Part shown: one piece after another, positions 27,799 through 37,794 of the stretch | Numbering within the stretch: position 1 is the first letter of the stretch | Layout of the letters: the number at the start of each line of letters is the position of its first letter | Origin: Lachnospiraceae bacterium | GTDB lineage: Bacteria > Bacillota > Clostridia > Lachnospirales > Lachnospiraceae | Length of the DNA stretch: 64,000 bases | Assembly (NCBI GenBank): GCA_022647575.1 | Contig: JALCKY010000002.1 | Span: forward strand, 248,001-312,000 | Reading direction: 5' to 3' | Notes under the pieces: model-generated | Seen by the model: the letters and a program-made list of their open reading frames with translations, nothing else | What the model was told of the DNA's origin: nothing | The model's database searches: none | Made by a program: the position numbers and the translations under genes

Positions 27799-28152
27799 TC
27801 AGTCCTGATTGCGGAATACGATCTCCCCATCTTCAACAAGTCCCAGCCTGTCCTTGGCAGCCTGACGGATAAAATCATCGCTCTGGTAATAATCACTCAG
27901 CGAATTGATGCTGTCCGTACGTGCTTCTTCACTGCTGATCTGAGACGTCAGGGTATTCTTTTCGTTATCGTTCGTAATGATCTCGTTATGAAGATGCCAT
28001 CCCTGATATGCCAGCACCCCGAAAAGGACGCAGACGATAAAAGTTATGGTCAGCATTGCAACTTTATTGTCGGATGAAAGCTCTGAACGGCGGCTTTTTT
28101 TCGCTGCGGCAGATTTCGTCTTCCTGGTCTTTGTTTTCTTGATTCTCCCCAT
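27799..28152 (-). CDS. Septum formation initiator family protein (FtsB/DivIC)
   Basis: 117 residues: a Lys/Arg-rich cytoplasmic N-terminus, one membrane segment (VAMLTITFIVCVLFGVLAY) and a coiled coil ending in DDFIRQAAKDRLGLVEDGEIVFR, the DivIC/FtsB C-terminal signature. The ATG at 28152 has GGGGAG six bases upstream; the longer frame begins in the leader. Cell division, with FtsL-type partners elsewhere. Confidence 0.88.
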   Translation of the reverse strand: MGRIKKTKTRKTKSAAAKKSRRSELSSDNKVAMLTITFIVCVLFGVLAYQGWHLHNEIITNDNEKNTLTSQISSEEARTDSINSLSDYYQSDDFIRQAAKDRLGLVEDGEIVFRNQD

Positions 28153-28231
28153 CTGTGCTCCCCTGGAAAAGCCTGTCCCCACAGGCTGCATGTCTGTCGC
28201 ACGGTTAAGCCGCACGCATGCTTACAGGAAG

Positions 28232-28260
28232 ATTTTACGCTTCTGTTTACATAATGTCAA
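28232..28260 (-). promoter_or_regulatory. Promoter of the ftsB-tilS-hpt-ftsH unit
   Basis: TTGACA (28260-28255), 17-base spacer, TAAAAT (28237-28232). TTATGTTAAC, the sequence also found in the PadR leader, lies immediately upstream (about 28262-28272). Confidence 0.7.
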
Positions 28261-28321
28261 CCGTTAACATAATGTTTCAGCCCTGCCGGATGGCTCCGGA
28301 TTTCAGCCTTTCCGGATAACC

Positions 28322-29953
28322 TCAGAGTTCATCTTTCCCGGAAGGATCCTCCTGCCGGATATCTTCTGCCTCCGCAGGTTCTTCCTTGTTCAGTCTTCCG
28401 TACAGCTTCGTCAGCCTGAAAATACTTTCCGTAAGCGATTCCGAAAGCTCATCCGGCTTCATTTTCCACTGCCAGTTGCTGCCGGTCGTGGACGGATGAT
28501 TGATGCGGGCTTCGTTTCCCTTTACCAGATAATCCTGAATCGGGATGATGCAGGTATCGGCAACCGAGCGATGGGCCTCGCGGATGAAGTCCCAGACAAA
28601 AGCCCCGTAGGAAGTATTTTCCGAATGGACGTAGCGGCGCGCAAAATCGCGGTCGTGATCATTCAGGCCGGCAATCCATCCGAGAGATGTCTCATTGTCA
28701 TGCGTGCCCGTATAAACGACGCAGTTGCGCTGGAAATAAAACGGCAGGTAGTCGCTGTCCTCCGAACCGTCAAACGCGAACTGGAGAACCTTCATGCCCG
28801 GGAAGCCGGTGTCGCGCAGAAGCTTCCGGACGCTGTCGGTCAGATATCCCAGATCCTCTGCCAGGATGTGCAGGTCCCCGAGCTCCTTTTTCACCGTGTC
28901 AAAGAAAGCGATGCCCGGTCCTTTTTCCCAGTGACCGTTCTTGGCATTTTCATCGCCGTACGGGACGGCATAATATTCATCGAAAGCCCGGAAATGATCC
29001 ACTCTCAGAACGCTGAACATTTCAAAGCAGTGTGAAATGCGGCGGATCCACCAGTCATAGTCGCTCTTCTTCAGATACTCCCAGTCATAAAGGGGATTTC
29101 CCCACAGCTGGCCGTCTGCCGAAAAAACATCCGGCGGACATCCGGCGACTGCCGTCGGATTTCCCTCGGAATCGAACTGAAAAAGCTGCGGATTTGCCCA
29201 GGCATCGGCACTGTCGAGCGCCACATAAATCGGGATGTCGCCGATGAAGCGGATGCCCTGCTTCTGTGCATAGGTGCTGAGTGCTTTCCACTGGAGGGAG
29301 AATTCATACTGCTGGAACTGCCAGAAGCCGATCTCATCCTCAAGCTCCGCCCCTGCGGCACGGAGTGCCTCCGGTCTGCGGAAGCGCAGATCCTCCTCCC
29401 ATTCGCGCCAGCATCTGCCTTCGTTTTTCTCTTTCAGCGCCATGAACAGCGCATAGTCTTCCAGCCAGTAGGAATTTTCCTGCGTAAAAAGATAGAAGTC
29501 TTCATCCTTCTTTTCCTGAAACCGGCGATAGGCGGTGCGCAGGGCTTTGAATCTGCTCCCGTACATCTTTCCGTAATCGACAGCGGAAGCTTCCTTCCCG
29601 AAATCGAGTGCGTCGCACTCCTCTTTCTTCAGGAGTCCCTCTTTGATCAGAGTCTTCAGATCGATGAAATATGGATTTCCCGCAAAGGTCGAAAAACTCT
29701 GATAGGGAGAATCTCCGAACCCCGTCGGTCCGAGCGGCAGTACCTGCCAGTAGGTCTGTCCGGCCTTCTTCAGGAAATCGACAAAGTCGTAGGCTTCCTG
29801 CGAAAGGCAGCCGATTCCGTATTCCGAGGACAGGCTGGAAATGGGGCACAGGATTCCGGCGCTCCGTCTGTTGATATGCGTTTCTTTCGTCTGATACGGC
29901 AGTTCTTCCGCCGTGACAGTCTCTTCTTCATTTTTTTTCATAAAATCAAACAT
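28322..29953 (-). CDS. malQ: 4-alpha-glucanotransferase (amylomaltase)
   Basis: 543 residues of the GH77 family: [52 protein letters not shown] (nucleophile Asp), LAEDLG (acid Glu) and YTGTHDNET are all present. Transfers glucan chains between maltodextrins, complementing the GH13 enzyme. An N-terminal extension of about 25 acidic residues is not part of the fold. Start overlaps the rqcP stop by eight bases. Confidence 0.95.
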   Translation of the reverse strand: MFDFMKKNEEETVTAEELPYQTKETHINRRSAGILCPISSLSSEYGIGCLSQEAYDFVDFLKKAGQTYWQVLPLGPTGFGDSPYQSFSTFAGNPYFIDLKTLIKEGLLKKEECDALDFGKEASAVDYGKMYGSRFKALRTAYRRFQEKKDEDFYLFTQENSYWLEDYALFMALKEKNEGRCWREWEEDLRFRRPEALRAAGAELEDEIGFWQFQQYEFSLQWKALSTYAQKQGIRFIGDIPIYVALDSADAWANPQLFQFDSEGNPTAVAGCPPDVFSADGQLWGNPLYDWEYLKKSDYDWWIRRISHCFEMFSVLRVDHFRAFDEYYAVPYGDENAKNGHWEKGPGIAFFDTVKKELGDLHILAEDLGYLTDSVRKLLRDTGFPGMKVLQFAFDGSEDSDYLPFYFQRNCVVYTGTHDNETSLGWIAGLNDHDRDFARRYVHSENTSYGAFVWDFIREAHRSVADTCIIPIQDYLVKGNEARINHPSTTGSNWQWKMKPDELSESLTESIFRLTKLYGRLNKEEPAEAEDIRQEDPSGKDEL

Positions 29954-30185
29954 AGCGGAACATCTCCGATGCGTTTTCTTTTTTAGTCGTCTCCAGGATT
30001 GCCGTCACTTCGGCCTTGACTTCCGCACTGCCCAGGCGGATTTCAATCAGGTCGCCGACCTTGACTTCCGCGGAAGCTTTCGCCGCCCGTCCGTTCAGCA
30101 TGACCCTTCCCGCATCGCAGGCTTCATTGGCAATGGTCCGCCTCTTAATCAGGCGGGATACTTTTAAGAATTTATCCAGTCTCAT
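29946..30185 (-). CDS. rqcP: S4-domain RNA-binding protein RqcP/YabO
   Basis: 79 residues, nearly all an S4 domain ([32 protein letters not shown]). This family assists RqcH in Ala-tailing of stalled ribosome nascent chains. GAGG precedes the ATG. Its usual neighbour divIC is found here beyond malQ. Confidence 0.88.
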   Translation of the reverse strand: MRLDKFLKVSRLIKRRTIANEACDAGRVMLNGRAAKASAEVKVGDLIEIRLGSAEVKAEVTAILETTKKENASEMFRYV

Positions 30186-30197
30186 AGAACCTCTCTG

Positions 30198-31211
30198 TCA
30201 GTCATTGTAATCTTCAATCAGGAACATCGGCTTAATTGCCGTGATTTCATCGTACTCCGTCTGTGTGACCGTAACGGATTTGTTGACCGCTTTCAGGTCA
30301 GTCTTGAGAAGCCCGTAGGCCTCTTTAAGATTCTCGGCACGGCCTTCTTCGATTTCCCTCTTCATGCGCCTGAGAGCCATCGGATGCGCGTATTTCGCCG
30401 GAACCGGGAAATCTCCGTACGAAGAGAGATAGCTTGCCATGGCATTCCGCGCCGATGAAAGACGCTGGCTGATGGCATTTTTGTTGTTCCGCTTGGTCGG
30501 TACGACATTTGCCCCGACCAGCAGGAAAATGAACACGCCTCCGAACAGGATGAAATAGATTCCCAGATCCCCCGTGTGCGTGATCAGGCACCAGATGCCG
30601 TATACCGCAAGGACTGCCGCGGCAATGACAATGACCAGTCCGAACCATTTATAGGCCGGGTTGGAAATATCGTTCACGCGTTTTGCCTTGCTGGCTGCCG
30701 ACAGTTCCGTGTAAAGTTCCGGCTTTTCCTCAAGATAGGCCTTCGCCCTGTCCAGCTGGGAAAGCGCCTTCCTGGCTTCGCTGCCCAGATCTTTCTTTTT
30801 TCTTGCTTCCTCAGCCGCAGCCGCCTCATCCAGTTTCCGCTGCGCTTCCCGGGAAGTCGTCCACATGGACGGACATCTTTCCTTGATCACGGAAAGAAGC
30901 ATGTCCACATATTCTTCATGCTTGAATTTAAACTTCCGTACCTGTCCGCCGTCGTATTCCACAACGACATACGGAATCGATCCGAAAATGCCGCTGCCGG
31001 AATACCCGCCGCGGCTCATTGCCACCTGTTTGTACACTCTTGAAGCTGCTATGAAAGGAACATAATAAAAGCGGTCACAGAACATCGCCGGCAGATAGAT
31101 GGCCTTCTGCCCGACTCCTCCGTATCCGCATACCTGACAGTTCATCTTGTCTTTTCGCAGCGTTTCATCGTCCAGTGTTTTTGCGCTGATGGAATGCGGT
31201 TTGATATACAT
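30198..31211 (-). CDS. Hypothetical membrane protein with N-terminal Cys pair
   Basis: 337 residues. The N-terminus has CQVCGYGG, a possible half zinc-ribbon, and a region YYVPFIAASRVYKQVAMSRGG; residues about 105-150 form a Lys/Glu/Ala-rich coiled coil; two adjacent membrane segments follow (about 190-235) and then a helical C-terminal domain. AAGGAG lies nine bases before the ATG. I do not recognise the family. It sits alone between a cstA terminator and rqcP. Confidence 0.7.
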   Translation of the reverse strand: MYIKPHSISAKTLDDETLRKDKMNCQVCGYGGVGQKAIYLPAMFCDRFYYVPFIAASRVYKQVAMSRGGYSGSGIFGSIPYVVVEYDGGQVRKFKFKHEEYVDMLLSVIKERCPSMWTTSREAQRKLDEAAAAEEARKKKDLGSEARKALSQLDRAKAYLEEKPELYTELSAASKAKRVNDISNPAYKWFGLVIVIAAAVLAVYGIWCLITHTGDLGIYFILFGGVFIFLLVGANVVPTKRNNKNAISQRLSSARNAMASYLSSYGDFPVPAKYAHPMALRRMKREIEEGRAENLKEAYGLLKTDLKAVNKSVTVTQTEYDEITAIKPMFLIEDYND

Positions 31212-31226
31212 CGCGTTTTTCTCCTT

Positions 31227-31254
31227 AAAAAAGGGCTGCCGTCTCCGGCAGCCC
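31227..31254 (-). terminator. cstA terminator
   Basis: GGGCTGCC/GGCAGCCC stem with a six-base loop and six T on the minus strand, 44 bases past the cstA stop. Confidence 0.85.
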
Positions 31255-31297
31255 GACTGAATCTATTTTACTAAACTAAGCCTTTCTTTGCAACCTC

Positions 31298-32791
31298 TCA
31301 GGCTTTTTTCTGAACTGTATCGTAATGCGGAGTCGTCGGCTTCTTCACCTTGATGACATACAGGAAGATTCCGAGGAACAGAGCTGCAAAGATGATGCCG
31401 ACAATGACGCCGACCGTATGCGGCAGATGCAGATAGATCTTGCCTGTGACAAAGAAGGTAACGGAGACAGCTGTCATGAAGGTAGCCGGAACCGCTGCGA
31501 TCCAGTAGTTCTTCTTCTCATAATACAGGAACATTGCCGCTGCCCAGAGAACGATCATAGCCAGTGTCTGGTTCGTCCATGAGAAATGCTGCCAGATCAT
31601 GCTGTAGTTGTTCATGAAGGCAAGGATTGCGCCGACGCCGAGAAGCGGTACGCACAGGGCAAGACGTTTGCCCCAGGGCTTCTGATCGATGTGGAACCAG
31701 TCAGCAATCGTAAGACGTGCGGAACGGAAAGCCGTATCGCCGGAAGTGATCGGGCAGGCAATAACACCGAGCATGGCAAGAACCACGCCGACCGTGCCCA
31801 TCGTGCTCTTGCAGACTGCATAGATGGCAGCCGCCTGGCCGTCCTTCAGTGCTGTCGCAAGTCCGCTGTTGACCAGCATTCCTGCATCATTTGCAGTGTT
31901 CGTTGCTGCATAGAGAGCGCAGCCTGCTGCCGCCCAGATCAGGGCGATGATGCCTTCAGAAACCATGGCTCCGTAGAATACGAAGTGTCCCTGTTTCTCG
32001 GACTTCATGCAGCGTGCCATCAGCGGAGACTGTGTTGAATGGAATCCGGAAATAGCGCCGCAGGCAACCGTGATGAACATTGCAGACCAGATCGGAGTTC
32101 CGTCCGGATGCATGTTGTAGAAATGTGTCCAGATTTCCGGGATCTGATAGCCGTTTGCCGGGATGCCGATGGCAACGCCGACAGCCATGACGATCAGGCA
32201 GAAGCCGAATACCGGGTAAATCTTGCCGATGATCTTATCAATGGAAATGAATGTTGCCGTGAAGTAATAAGCAAGGACGATAACCAGCCAGAAATAGTTG
32301 TTGGCCAGGAAATTCGTCCAGCCTGCATTTGCGAAAAGGACTTTCAGAAGTCCTGCAGGGCCGGCTGCGAAAACCGTGCCGACCATGACCAGCAGAATGA
32401 CGGAGAAGACACGCATGACCTGTTTCAGGACATTGCCGAGATAAATGCCTGTAACCTCGGAAATGGACATGCCGTTGTTTCTTTCGGACATCATGCCTGA
32501 GAAATAGTCATGGACACCGCCTGCAAAAACGGTACCGAAGGTAATCCACAGGAAAACAACCGGGCCCCACAGAGCACCCTGCATGGCACCGAAGATCGGG
32601 CCAAGTCCTGCGATGTTGAGCAGCTGAATCAGGAAAAGTTTCCACTGCGGCAGTACAACATAGTCGACGCCGTCGTTGATCGCGACAGCCGGTGTCTCAC
32701 GGTCATCCGGTCCGAAAGTCTTCTCTACGAGTTTGCCGTAGGTGAAGTACCCTCCGATCAGGATTGCAAGACAGATTATAAAGCTAACCAT
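31298..32791 (-). CDS. cstA: Carbon starvation protein A family transporter
   Basis: About 497 residues with 13-16 membrane segments and the CstA signatures LLNIAGLGPIFGAMQGALWGP, GGVHDYFSGMMSERN and FHSTQSPLMARC. Family members import pyruvate or peptides when carbon is scarce. Start taken at 32791, after GGTGGG; the longer frame reads into the leader. A CRE-like palindrome and AT-rich sequence lie upstream. Confidence 0.9.
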   Translation of the reverse strand: MVSFIICLAILIGGYFTYGKLVEKTFGPDDRETPAVAINDGVDYVVLPQWKLFLIQLLNIAGLGPIFGAMQGALWGPVVFLWITFGTVFAGGVHDYFSGMMSERNNGMSISEVTGIYLGNVLKQVMRVFSVILLVMVGTVFAAGPAGLLKVLFANAGWTNFLANNYFWLVIVLAYYFTATFISIDKIIGKIYPVFGFCLIVMAVGVAIGIPANGYQIPEIWTHFYNMHPDGTPIWSAMFITVACGAISGFHSTQSPLMARCMKSEKQGHFVFYGAMVSEGIIALIWAAAGCALYAATNTANDAGMLVNSGLATALKDGQAAAIYAVCKSTMGTVGVVLAMLGVIACPITSGDTAFRSARLTIADWFHIDQKPWGKRLALCVPLLGVGAILAFMNNYSMIWQHFSWTNQTLAMIVLWAAAMFLYYEKKNYWIAAVPATFMTAVSVTFFVTGKIYLHLPHTVGVIVGIIFAALFLGIFLYVIKVKKPTTPHYDTVQKKA

Positions 32792-33083
32792 ACAATAATC
32801 CCACCCTTCCTCTAAAGTGTTTATTGTGGCATGAGGCCATCCCACACCTGATATCTATTTTATAGAAATTTTAGAATTTTTCAAGGCATAAAAGTACCCA
32901 AATAACGCATGGGAAAATCGTTCATTTTCCTGATAAAATCAAGCAAAAACGGCATTTTCACGATACCCTGAATAGAGCCTTATCCATACCTTAAACGTCA
33001 CTTAAATATTTTGGAGTTTATAATTTGTTAATAATTTCCGAAACGTTTCCCGTAAGGTCCCTGATTTCCTGCATCCGCGCACG
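32792..33083 (-). promoter_or_regulatory. AT-rich leader and promoter region of cstA, with CRE-like palindrome
   Basis: About 290 bases without a gene. It is clearly more AT-rich than the surrounding genes. It contains the perfect palindrome GAAACGTTTC at 33040-33049 (extended GGGAAACGTTTCGGAAA on the minus strand), which resembles CcpA-type operators. I see no convincing single -35/-10 pair. Confidence 0.45.
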
Positions 33084-33109
33084 AAAAAAGCCTCTCCGAA
33101 GAGAGGCTT
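33084..33109 (-). terminator. hup terminator
   Basis: AAGCCTCTC stem with CGAA/TTCG loop and six T on the minus strand, 22 bases past the hup stop. Confidence 0.9.
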
Positions 33110-33130
33110 TCTTAACATTCTGTTCAAAAC

Positions 33131-33406
33131 TTATTTGTTGATGACATCCTTCAGAGCCTTGCCGGCCTTAAACTTCGGAGCCTTGGAAGCCGCAATCTTC
33201 ATCGTATCGCCAGTCTGCGGATTTCTTCCTTCGCGTGCAGCTCTCTTGGAAACTTCGAACGTGCCGAATCCAACCAGCTGAACCTTGTTTCCTTTCTTCA
33301 GCTCTCTCTCGACGATATCCGTGAAAGCCTTCAGTGCTGCTTCGGCATCCTTCTTGGATAAACCTGTCTCGAATGCGATTGCTGCGATTAACTCTGTCTT
33401 GTTCAT
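33131..33406 (-). CDS. hup: HU family DNA-binding protein
   Basis: 91 residues, full-length HU: MNKTELIAAIAFETGLSKKDAE at the N-terminus and the signature GFGTFEVSKRAAREGRNPQTG. Nucleoid-associated protein. AGGAGG precedes the ATG, with its own promoter and terminator, in line with high expression. Confidence 0.96.
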   Translation of the reverse strand: MNKTELIAAIAFETGLSKKDAEAALKAFTDIVERELKKGNKVQLVGFGTFEVSKRAAREGRNPQTGDTMKIAASKAPKFKAGKALKDVINK

Positions 33407-33464
33407 TAATAAACCTCCTAATAATCACTGATAATTAGTTTTCCCCTGTTTCGGGCTTCATCTA

Positions 33465-33493
33465 TTTATATCGCTTTTGCCCTGCCCTGTCAA
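33465..33493 (-). promoter_or_regulatory. hup promoter
   Basis: TTGACA (33493-33488), 17-base spacer, TATAAA (33470-33465); 58 bases before the start codon. The -35 abuts the mazG 3' end. Confidence 0.85.
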
Positions 33494-33530
33494 GGATTTT
33501 GCCCGAAAAGCGCCTGTTTTCCGCGGTTTT

Positions 33531-33983
33531 TCACAATTTTCCTTTTGCTTTTTCAGCCTTTTCTTCTGCCTTGATTTCGTTCCAGGACCTGAGGAGTCCC
33601 TCTTCATCAGAGGCTTCCTTCTCCGTGAATACATGGGGATGCCGGCGGATCATTTTCCTGCTGACTCCTTCGATGACATCATCCATCGTAAAGAGTCCTT
33701 CCTGTTCGGCAATGACCGCCTGAAGCACGACGTGCATCAGGACATCGCCGAGTTCCTCGCAGAGATTCTCCGCATCGCCTGTCCGGTCCAGCCGGTCCAT
33801 ACCTCCGAAGACTTCGTCCACTTCATTCTGAAAGCATTCGCGGAGCGAATCATGCGTCTGCACTTTGTCCCACGGGCAGCCGTTCTCCGGATCCCGGAGA
33901 ATCCGGATGATCTTCCTGAGGTCCTCAAAAGAATAATGTTCCTGATCCTGCAGACCGGACTGCAGGATTTCCTCTTTCGTCAA
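33531..33983 (-). CDS. mazG: MazG nucleotide pyrophosphohydrolase family protein
   Basis: 150 residues with one MazG domain: LRDPENGCPWDKVQTHDSLREC, ELGDVLMHVVLQAVIAEQEG and a RRHPHVF end. Hydrolyses non-canonical or excess NTPs. It is the short single-domain type, not the 260-residue enteric form. The start is TTG, just after the phosphoglucomutase stop with GAGGAG ten bases upstream. Confidence 0.88.
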   Translation of the reverse strand: MTKEEILQSGLQDQEHYSFEDLRKIIRILRDPENGCPWDKVQTHDSLRECFQNEVDEVFGGMDRLDRTGDAENLCEELGDVLMHVVLQAVIAEQEGLFTMDDVIEGVSRKMIRRHPHVFTEKEASDEEGLLRSWNEIKAEEKAEKAKGKL

Positions 33984-33984
33984 A

Positions 33985-35718
33985 TCAGGAATTCTCCTCT
34001 ACCAGTTTCTCAAGGGCATCCGCCATCTGCTCCGCCTTCTCATTGGCATCATCCATGGTCCTGCCTTTGACCCCGAAGTAGAATTTCACCTTCGGCTCCG
34101 TTCCGGACGGACGGATACATACCCATGCCCCGTCTGTCAGGTCATAGTAAAGGACATTCGATTTCGGCAGTCCGGTTTCCGTCTTCTCTCCGCTTTCCAG
34201 ATCGACGATCTCATCCTTCTTGTAATCGCGTGCCTTCAGGACTTTGCATCCGCCGATTTCCTTCGGTGTGTTCCCGCGGAAATTTTCCATGACCTTCTTG
34301 ATCTGCTCCAGTCCGGAAATGCCTTTCATTTCGATGGACTTCACGGAGTCCTTGTAGAAGCCGTATCTTTCATACAGTTCCGTCATGACATCCCAGAGGG
34401 TCTTGCCCTGCGTCTTGTAATAGGCCGCAGCTTCGCACAGGATCATGACTGCCACGATGGCGTCCTTATCGCGTGCGTATGTGGCCGGAAGGCATCCGTA
34501 GCTCTCCTCGAATCCGAAGAGATAATGACCCCTGCCCGTCTGCTCCATTTTCAGGATCTGCTGTCCGATGAACTTGAAGCCGGTCAGCGTCTCAATCAGG
34601 CCGACATGATAATAGTCCGCAATGGCATCCGCCATGTTGGTCGTGACGATGGTCTTGACCAGTTTCCCATCTTCCGGCAGGCTGCCGTTCACGGCCAGCC
34701 GCTGACCGATTTCATAGTCGGCAAGCAGCGATCCGGACATGTTGCCGGTCAGCGTATGATAAACTCCGTCGTGATCCTTCACGCGCACGCCGAGACGGTC
34801 CGCATCCGGATCGGTCGCCAGCACCAGATCCGCATCCTGCTCTTTGGCATATTTCAGTCCGAGGGCAAAGGCTTCCGTCGCCTCCGGATTCGGATAGGAG
34901 ACCGTCGGGAAGTCGCCGTCCGGTTTTTCCTGCTCCGGGACCACGAAGACGTGCTCGAAGCCGAGCTCTTTCAGTACGCGGCGCGCCGGGATATTTCCCG
35001 TGCCGTGCAGCGGCGTATAAATGATCTTCAGGTTCTTTCCTTCCGCATCGATTGCTTCCTGATGCAGGACATGCGACTTGAGCTCGGCGTCATACTTGTC
35101 GTCGATCTCCGCGCCGATGATCCGGAAGAGACCTTTGTCGGCAGCCTCTTTCTCGTCCATCGTCTTCACGTCTTTCCATTCCGCGACGGCCCTGACTGCA
35201 TCCATGATGCCGGTGTCGTGCGGCGGCGTGATCTGGGCTCCGTCCTCCCAGTAAACCTTGTATCCGTTGTATTCCGGCGGGTTATGGCTGGCCGTGATGT
35301 TGATTCCGGAAATGCATCCGAGCGTTCTCACCGCATAGGACAGCTCCGGCGTCGGGCGCAGGCTTTCAAAGTAATAAGCCCGGATTCCGTTTGCCGCAAG
35401 CGTAAGTGCCGCTTCCTTGGCGAACTCCGGAGACATGTGTCTGGAATCGTACGCAATGGCAACGCCCTTTTCCTGCCCGTTCTGGGAAATGATATAGTTT
35501 GCCAGTCCCTGCGTCGTCTTTCTCACGACGTAAATATTCATCCGGTTCGTCCCGGCACCGATGATCCCGCGAAGGCCTGCCGTTCCGAACTGCAGGTTCA
35601 TGTAGAAACGTTCCTTGATTTCGCCGTCATTGTCCTTAATGGCAAGCAGTTCCGCCTTGGTCTTCTCATCGAAGTAAGGATCGTTCAGCCAGGATTCGTA
35701 CGCTTCAAGATAGTCCAT
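33985..35718 (-). CDS. pgcA: Phosphoglucomutase / phosphomannomutase
   Basis: 577 residues of the alpha-D-phosphohexomutase family: TASHNPPEYNGYKVYW (phosphoserine loop), DPDADRLGVRV (metal loop), GFEESYG (sugar loop) and RPSGTEPKVKFY (phosphate loop). Interconverts glucose-1-P and glucose-6-P. AGGAGG precedes the ATG at 35718. Works with malQ and the GH13 enzyme in alpha-glucan use. Confidence 0.92.
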   Translation of the reverse strand: MDYLEAYESWLNDPYFDEKTKAELLAIKDNDGEIKERFYMNLQFGTAGLRGIIGAGTNRMNIYVVRKTTQGLANYIISQNGQEKGVAIAYDSRHMSPEFAKEAALTLAANGIRAYYFESLRPTPELSYAVRTLGCISGINITASHNPPEYNGYKVYWEDGAQITPPHDTGIMDAVRAVAEWKDVKTMDEKEAADKGLFRIIGAEIDDKYDAELKSHVLHQEAIDAEGKNLKIIYTPLHGTGNIPARRVLKELGFEHVFVVPEQEKPDGDFPTVSYPNPEATEAFALGLKYAKEQDADLVLATDPDADRLGVRVKDHDGVYHTLTGNMSGSLLADYEIGQRLAVNGSLPEDGKLVKTIVTTNMADAIADYYHVGLIETLTGFKFIGQQILKMEQTGRGHYLFGFEESYGCLPATYARDKDAIVAVMILCEAAAYYKTQGKTLWDVMTELYERYGFYKDSVKSIEMKGISGLEQIKKVMENFRGNTPKEIGGCKVLKARDYKKDEIVDLESGEKTETGLPKSNVLYYDLTDGAWVCIRPSGTEPKVKFYFGVKGRTMDDANEKAEQMADALEKLVEENS

Positions 35719-35842
35719 GTTTTTCCTCCTTATAAGCAATCTCTTTCTGTTCGGCGCCTTTCCGGTACCGGAAAATCAATCTGAAATCATTATATACCCC
35801 TGCCGGCCTGATTTCCATGATCCGGACGATTTCCGTCATAAA

Positions 35843-35980
35843 GAATCCTGCCTTTCCATGCCGGATGACCAGACCCATTTCCACGACAGATGATCCGTCC
35901 CGTTCCATGCCGGAGGATCCGTCCCGTTCCATGCCGGAGGATCCGTCCCGTTCCGTGCCGGATAATCAGTCCTGCTCCCA
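35843..35980. repeat. 24-bp tandem repeat between trmL and pgcA
   Basis: Three near-identical units (35891-35914, 35915-35938, 35939-35962) built around CCGTCCCGTTCCATGCCGGA, with more diverged units before and a partial one after. The array runs into the last codons of trmL. One strand can be read as RHGTGRIL repeats, but no start or ribosome binding site supports a gene. Confidence 0.8.
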
Positions 35981-36466
35981 TTTCAGATGATGCAGCTCGC
36001 CCCGGATCTGCATGCCCGGAAAATCATTCTGCCGGAGAGCCTCATAGAGGATAATGGCCGCGGAATTCGCCAGGTTCAGCGAGCGCTCGTTCTCCATCAT
36101 CGGAATACGGACGCAGCTCATCGGATGCTGAATCAGAATCTCCTCCGGAATCCCCGCGCTTTCTTTTCCGAACATGATGAAGCAGTCCGGCTCATAGGTC
36201 ACGTCCGTATATTTGAGACGCCCCTTGGTCGTGGCATAATAAACGGATGCATCCGGATTTCCTGCCAGAAAATCCTCATAGTCTTTCCAGCGGACGACGT
36301 TCAGGTCGTTCCAGTAGTCCATGGCGGCACGCTTCAGGTTCCGTTCATCCAGATGAAAGCCAAGCGGTTCAATCAGATGAAGCTTTGCTCCCGCAGCGGC
36401 GCAGGTACGGGCGATGTTGCCCGTGTTGCTCGGAATCTCCGGTTCGAGCAGGACGATGTTAAGCAT
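35966..36466 (-). CDS. trmL: tRNA (cytidine/uridine-34 2'-O)-methyltransferase
   Basis: 166 residues, a minimal SPOUT enzyme: [19 protein letters not shown] at the start, [15 protein letters not shown] and [18 protein letters not shown] forming the knot. Methylates the wobble base of tRNA(Leu). Overlaps the CCA enzyme end by eight bases. Confidence 0.93.
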   Translation of the reverse strand: MLNIVLLEPEIPSNTGNIARTCAAAGAKLHLIEPLGFHLDERNLKRAAMDYWNDLNVVRWKDYEDFLAGNPDASVYYATTKGRLKYTDVTYEPDCFIMFGKESAGIPEEILIQHPMSCVRIPMMENERSLNLANSAAIILYEALRQNDFPGMQIRGELHHLKWEQD

Positions 36467-37793
36467 GGCTGTGCCTGTAGGCAGCGTACTGCATCAGAAG
36501 CTCCCGATCGTTTGCAGCCGGGTCATGGAGAACCATCAGAAGAGCCGCCTCCAGAATATCCCCGATTTCCTTCCCGCTGATGCCGGCGGCAACCAGATCA
36601 TTTCCGTTGATGGCAAGATCCTTCAGGGTGAGCGGATCGTTCCGTCCGAGGATGCGGAGATACACCTCGTTGACGTCCCGGATCCGCTTGAATTTTTCTT
36701 CCTGGCGGTAAGGGCTTTTCGCGGACGTATCCGCCCACTGCACCGTGAGGTAGTCCGGGAAAAGTTCTTTGCCGATATAATAAATGGCCAGCCGGACGGA
36801 AGCGTCGTCCGGCTCCGGGCGGTAGTCGTGATAATAGACCAGCTTCACGACCTTGTCCGTCGTCTCATTGTCGAACTTCAGGCGTCTCATGACTTCCCGC
36901 GCAATTTTTGCCCCGGCAACGGCATGTCCCTTGAAATGATCCCGTCCCAGGCTGTCGGTAAACCTCATTTCCGGCTTTCCGAAATCATGCATCAGCATCG
37001 TCAGGCGAAGCACTTCGTTCTGAGGCACGACCGGAAGCGTCCGCAGGATGTGCTCCCCGACGCAGTACAGGTGATGCGGCGTATTCTGCGGAGTTTCCAT
37101 GCAGCGGTCAAACTCCGGCATGATGACGGAGGTGATTCCGAGCCGGTACAGTTCGCCGAACATCTGCGGATTTTTTGAAATCAGGAGTTTTACGATTTCG
37201 ACGCGGATTCTTTCCGCTGAAATCATTTCCAGACGGCTGACGTGCGTCTTGATGGATTCATAGGTCGGCGCATCAATCCGGAACCCGAGCTGGGCTGCGA
37301 AACGGACTGCCCGAAGGATGCGGAGCGCGTCCTCGTCAAAGCGTTCATCCGGATTGCCGACGCAGCGGATGACATGGTTCTGCAGGTCGTTCATGCCGCC
37401 GTACAGGTCGACGAGTCCGATCTTTTCATTATAGGCCATCGCGTTGATCGTAAAATCGCGGCGACGCAGGTCTTCCTTCAGATTCGGCGTGAACGTGACG
37501 CCGTCCGGATGGCGGCCGTCCGTATAGGTTCCGTCAATCCGGTAGGTCGTAACTTCGAAATGATCCTCTTCCAGAAGAACCGTCACGGTGCCGTGCTCAA
37601 TGCCCGTATCAACCGTTCTCCTGAAGATCTGCTTCACCTGCTCCGGAGTTGCCGAAGTCGTGATGTCCCAGTCTCCCGGTTCCTTTGCCAGGATCAGATC
37701 GCGCACGCATCCTCCGACGGCATAGGCTTCAAAGTCATGCCGCCGAAGGATGTCGATGATGAAATTCACTTTCGCGGGAAGCTTAAGCTTCAA
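36459..37793 (-). CDS. cca: CCA tRNA nucleotidyltransferase
   Basis: About 444 residues: [10 protein letters not shown] and [13 protein letters not shown] of the class II nucleotidyltransferase head, [13 protein letters not shown] and [19 protein letters not shown], then an HD domain ([28 protein letters not shown]). The HD domain suggests added phosphohydrolase activity. A TTG at 37793, directly after the proS stop with AAAGG upstream, is the likely start; the longer frame lies within proS. Confidence 0.92.
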   Translation of the reverse strand: MKLKLPAKVNFIIDILRRHDFEAYAVGGCVRDLILAKEPGDWDITTSATPEQVKQIFRRTVDTGIEHGTVTVLLEEDHFEVTTYRIDGTYTDGRHPDGVTFTPNLKEDLRRRDFTINAMAYNEKIGLVDLYGGMNDLQNHVIRCVGNPDERFDEDALRILRAVRFAAQLGFRIDAPTYESIKTHVSRLEMISAERIRVEIVKLLISKNPQMFGELYRLGITSVIMPEFDRCMETPQNTPHHLYCVGEHILRTLPVVPQNEVLRLTMLMHDFGKPEMRFTDSLGRDHFKGHAVAGAKIAREVMRRLKFDNETTDKVVKLVYYHDYRPEPDDASVRLAIYYIGKELFPDYLTVQWADTSAKSPYRQEEKFKRIRDVNEVYLRILGRNDPLTLKDLAINGNDLVAAGISGKEIGDILEAALLMVLHDPAANDRELLMQYAAYRHSHA

Positions 37794-37794
37794 A

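Noticed and set aside
35843-35980. CRISPR array
   Set aside because: The units are directly adjacent 24-mers with no unique spacers and no cas genes.
35790-35981. Repeat protein RHGTGRIL
   Set aside because: No start signal; explained by the tandem DNA repeat.
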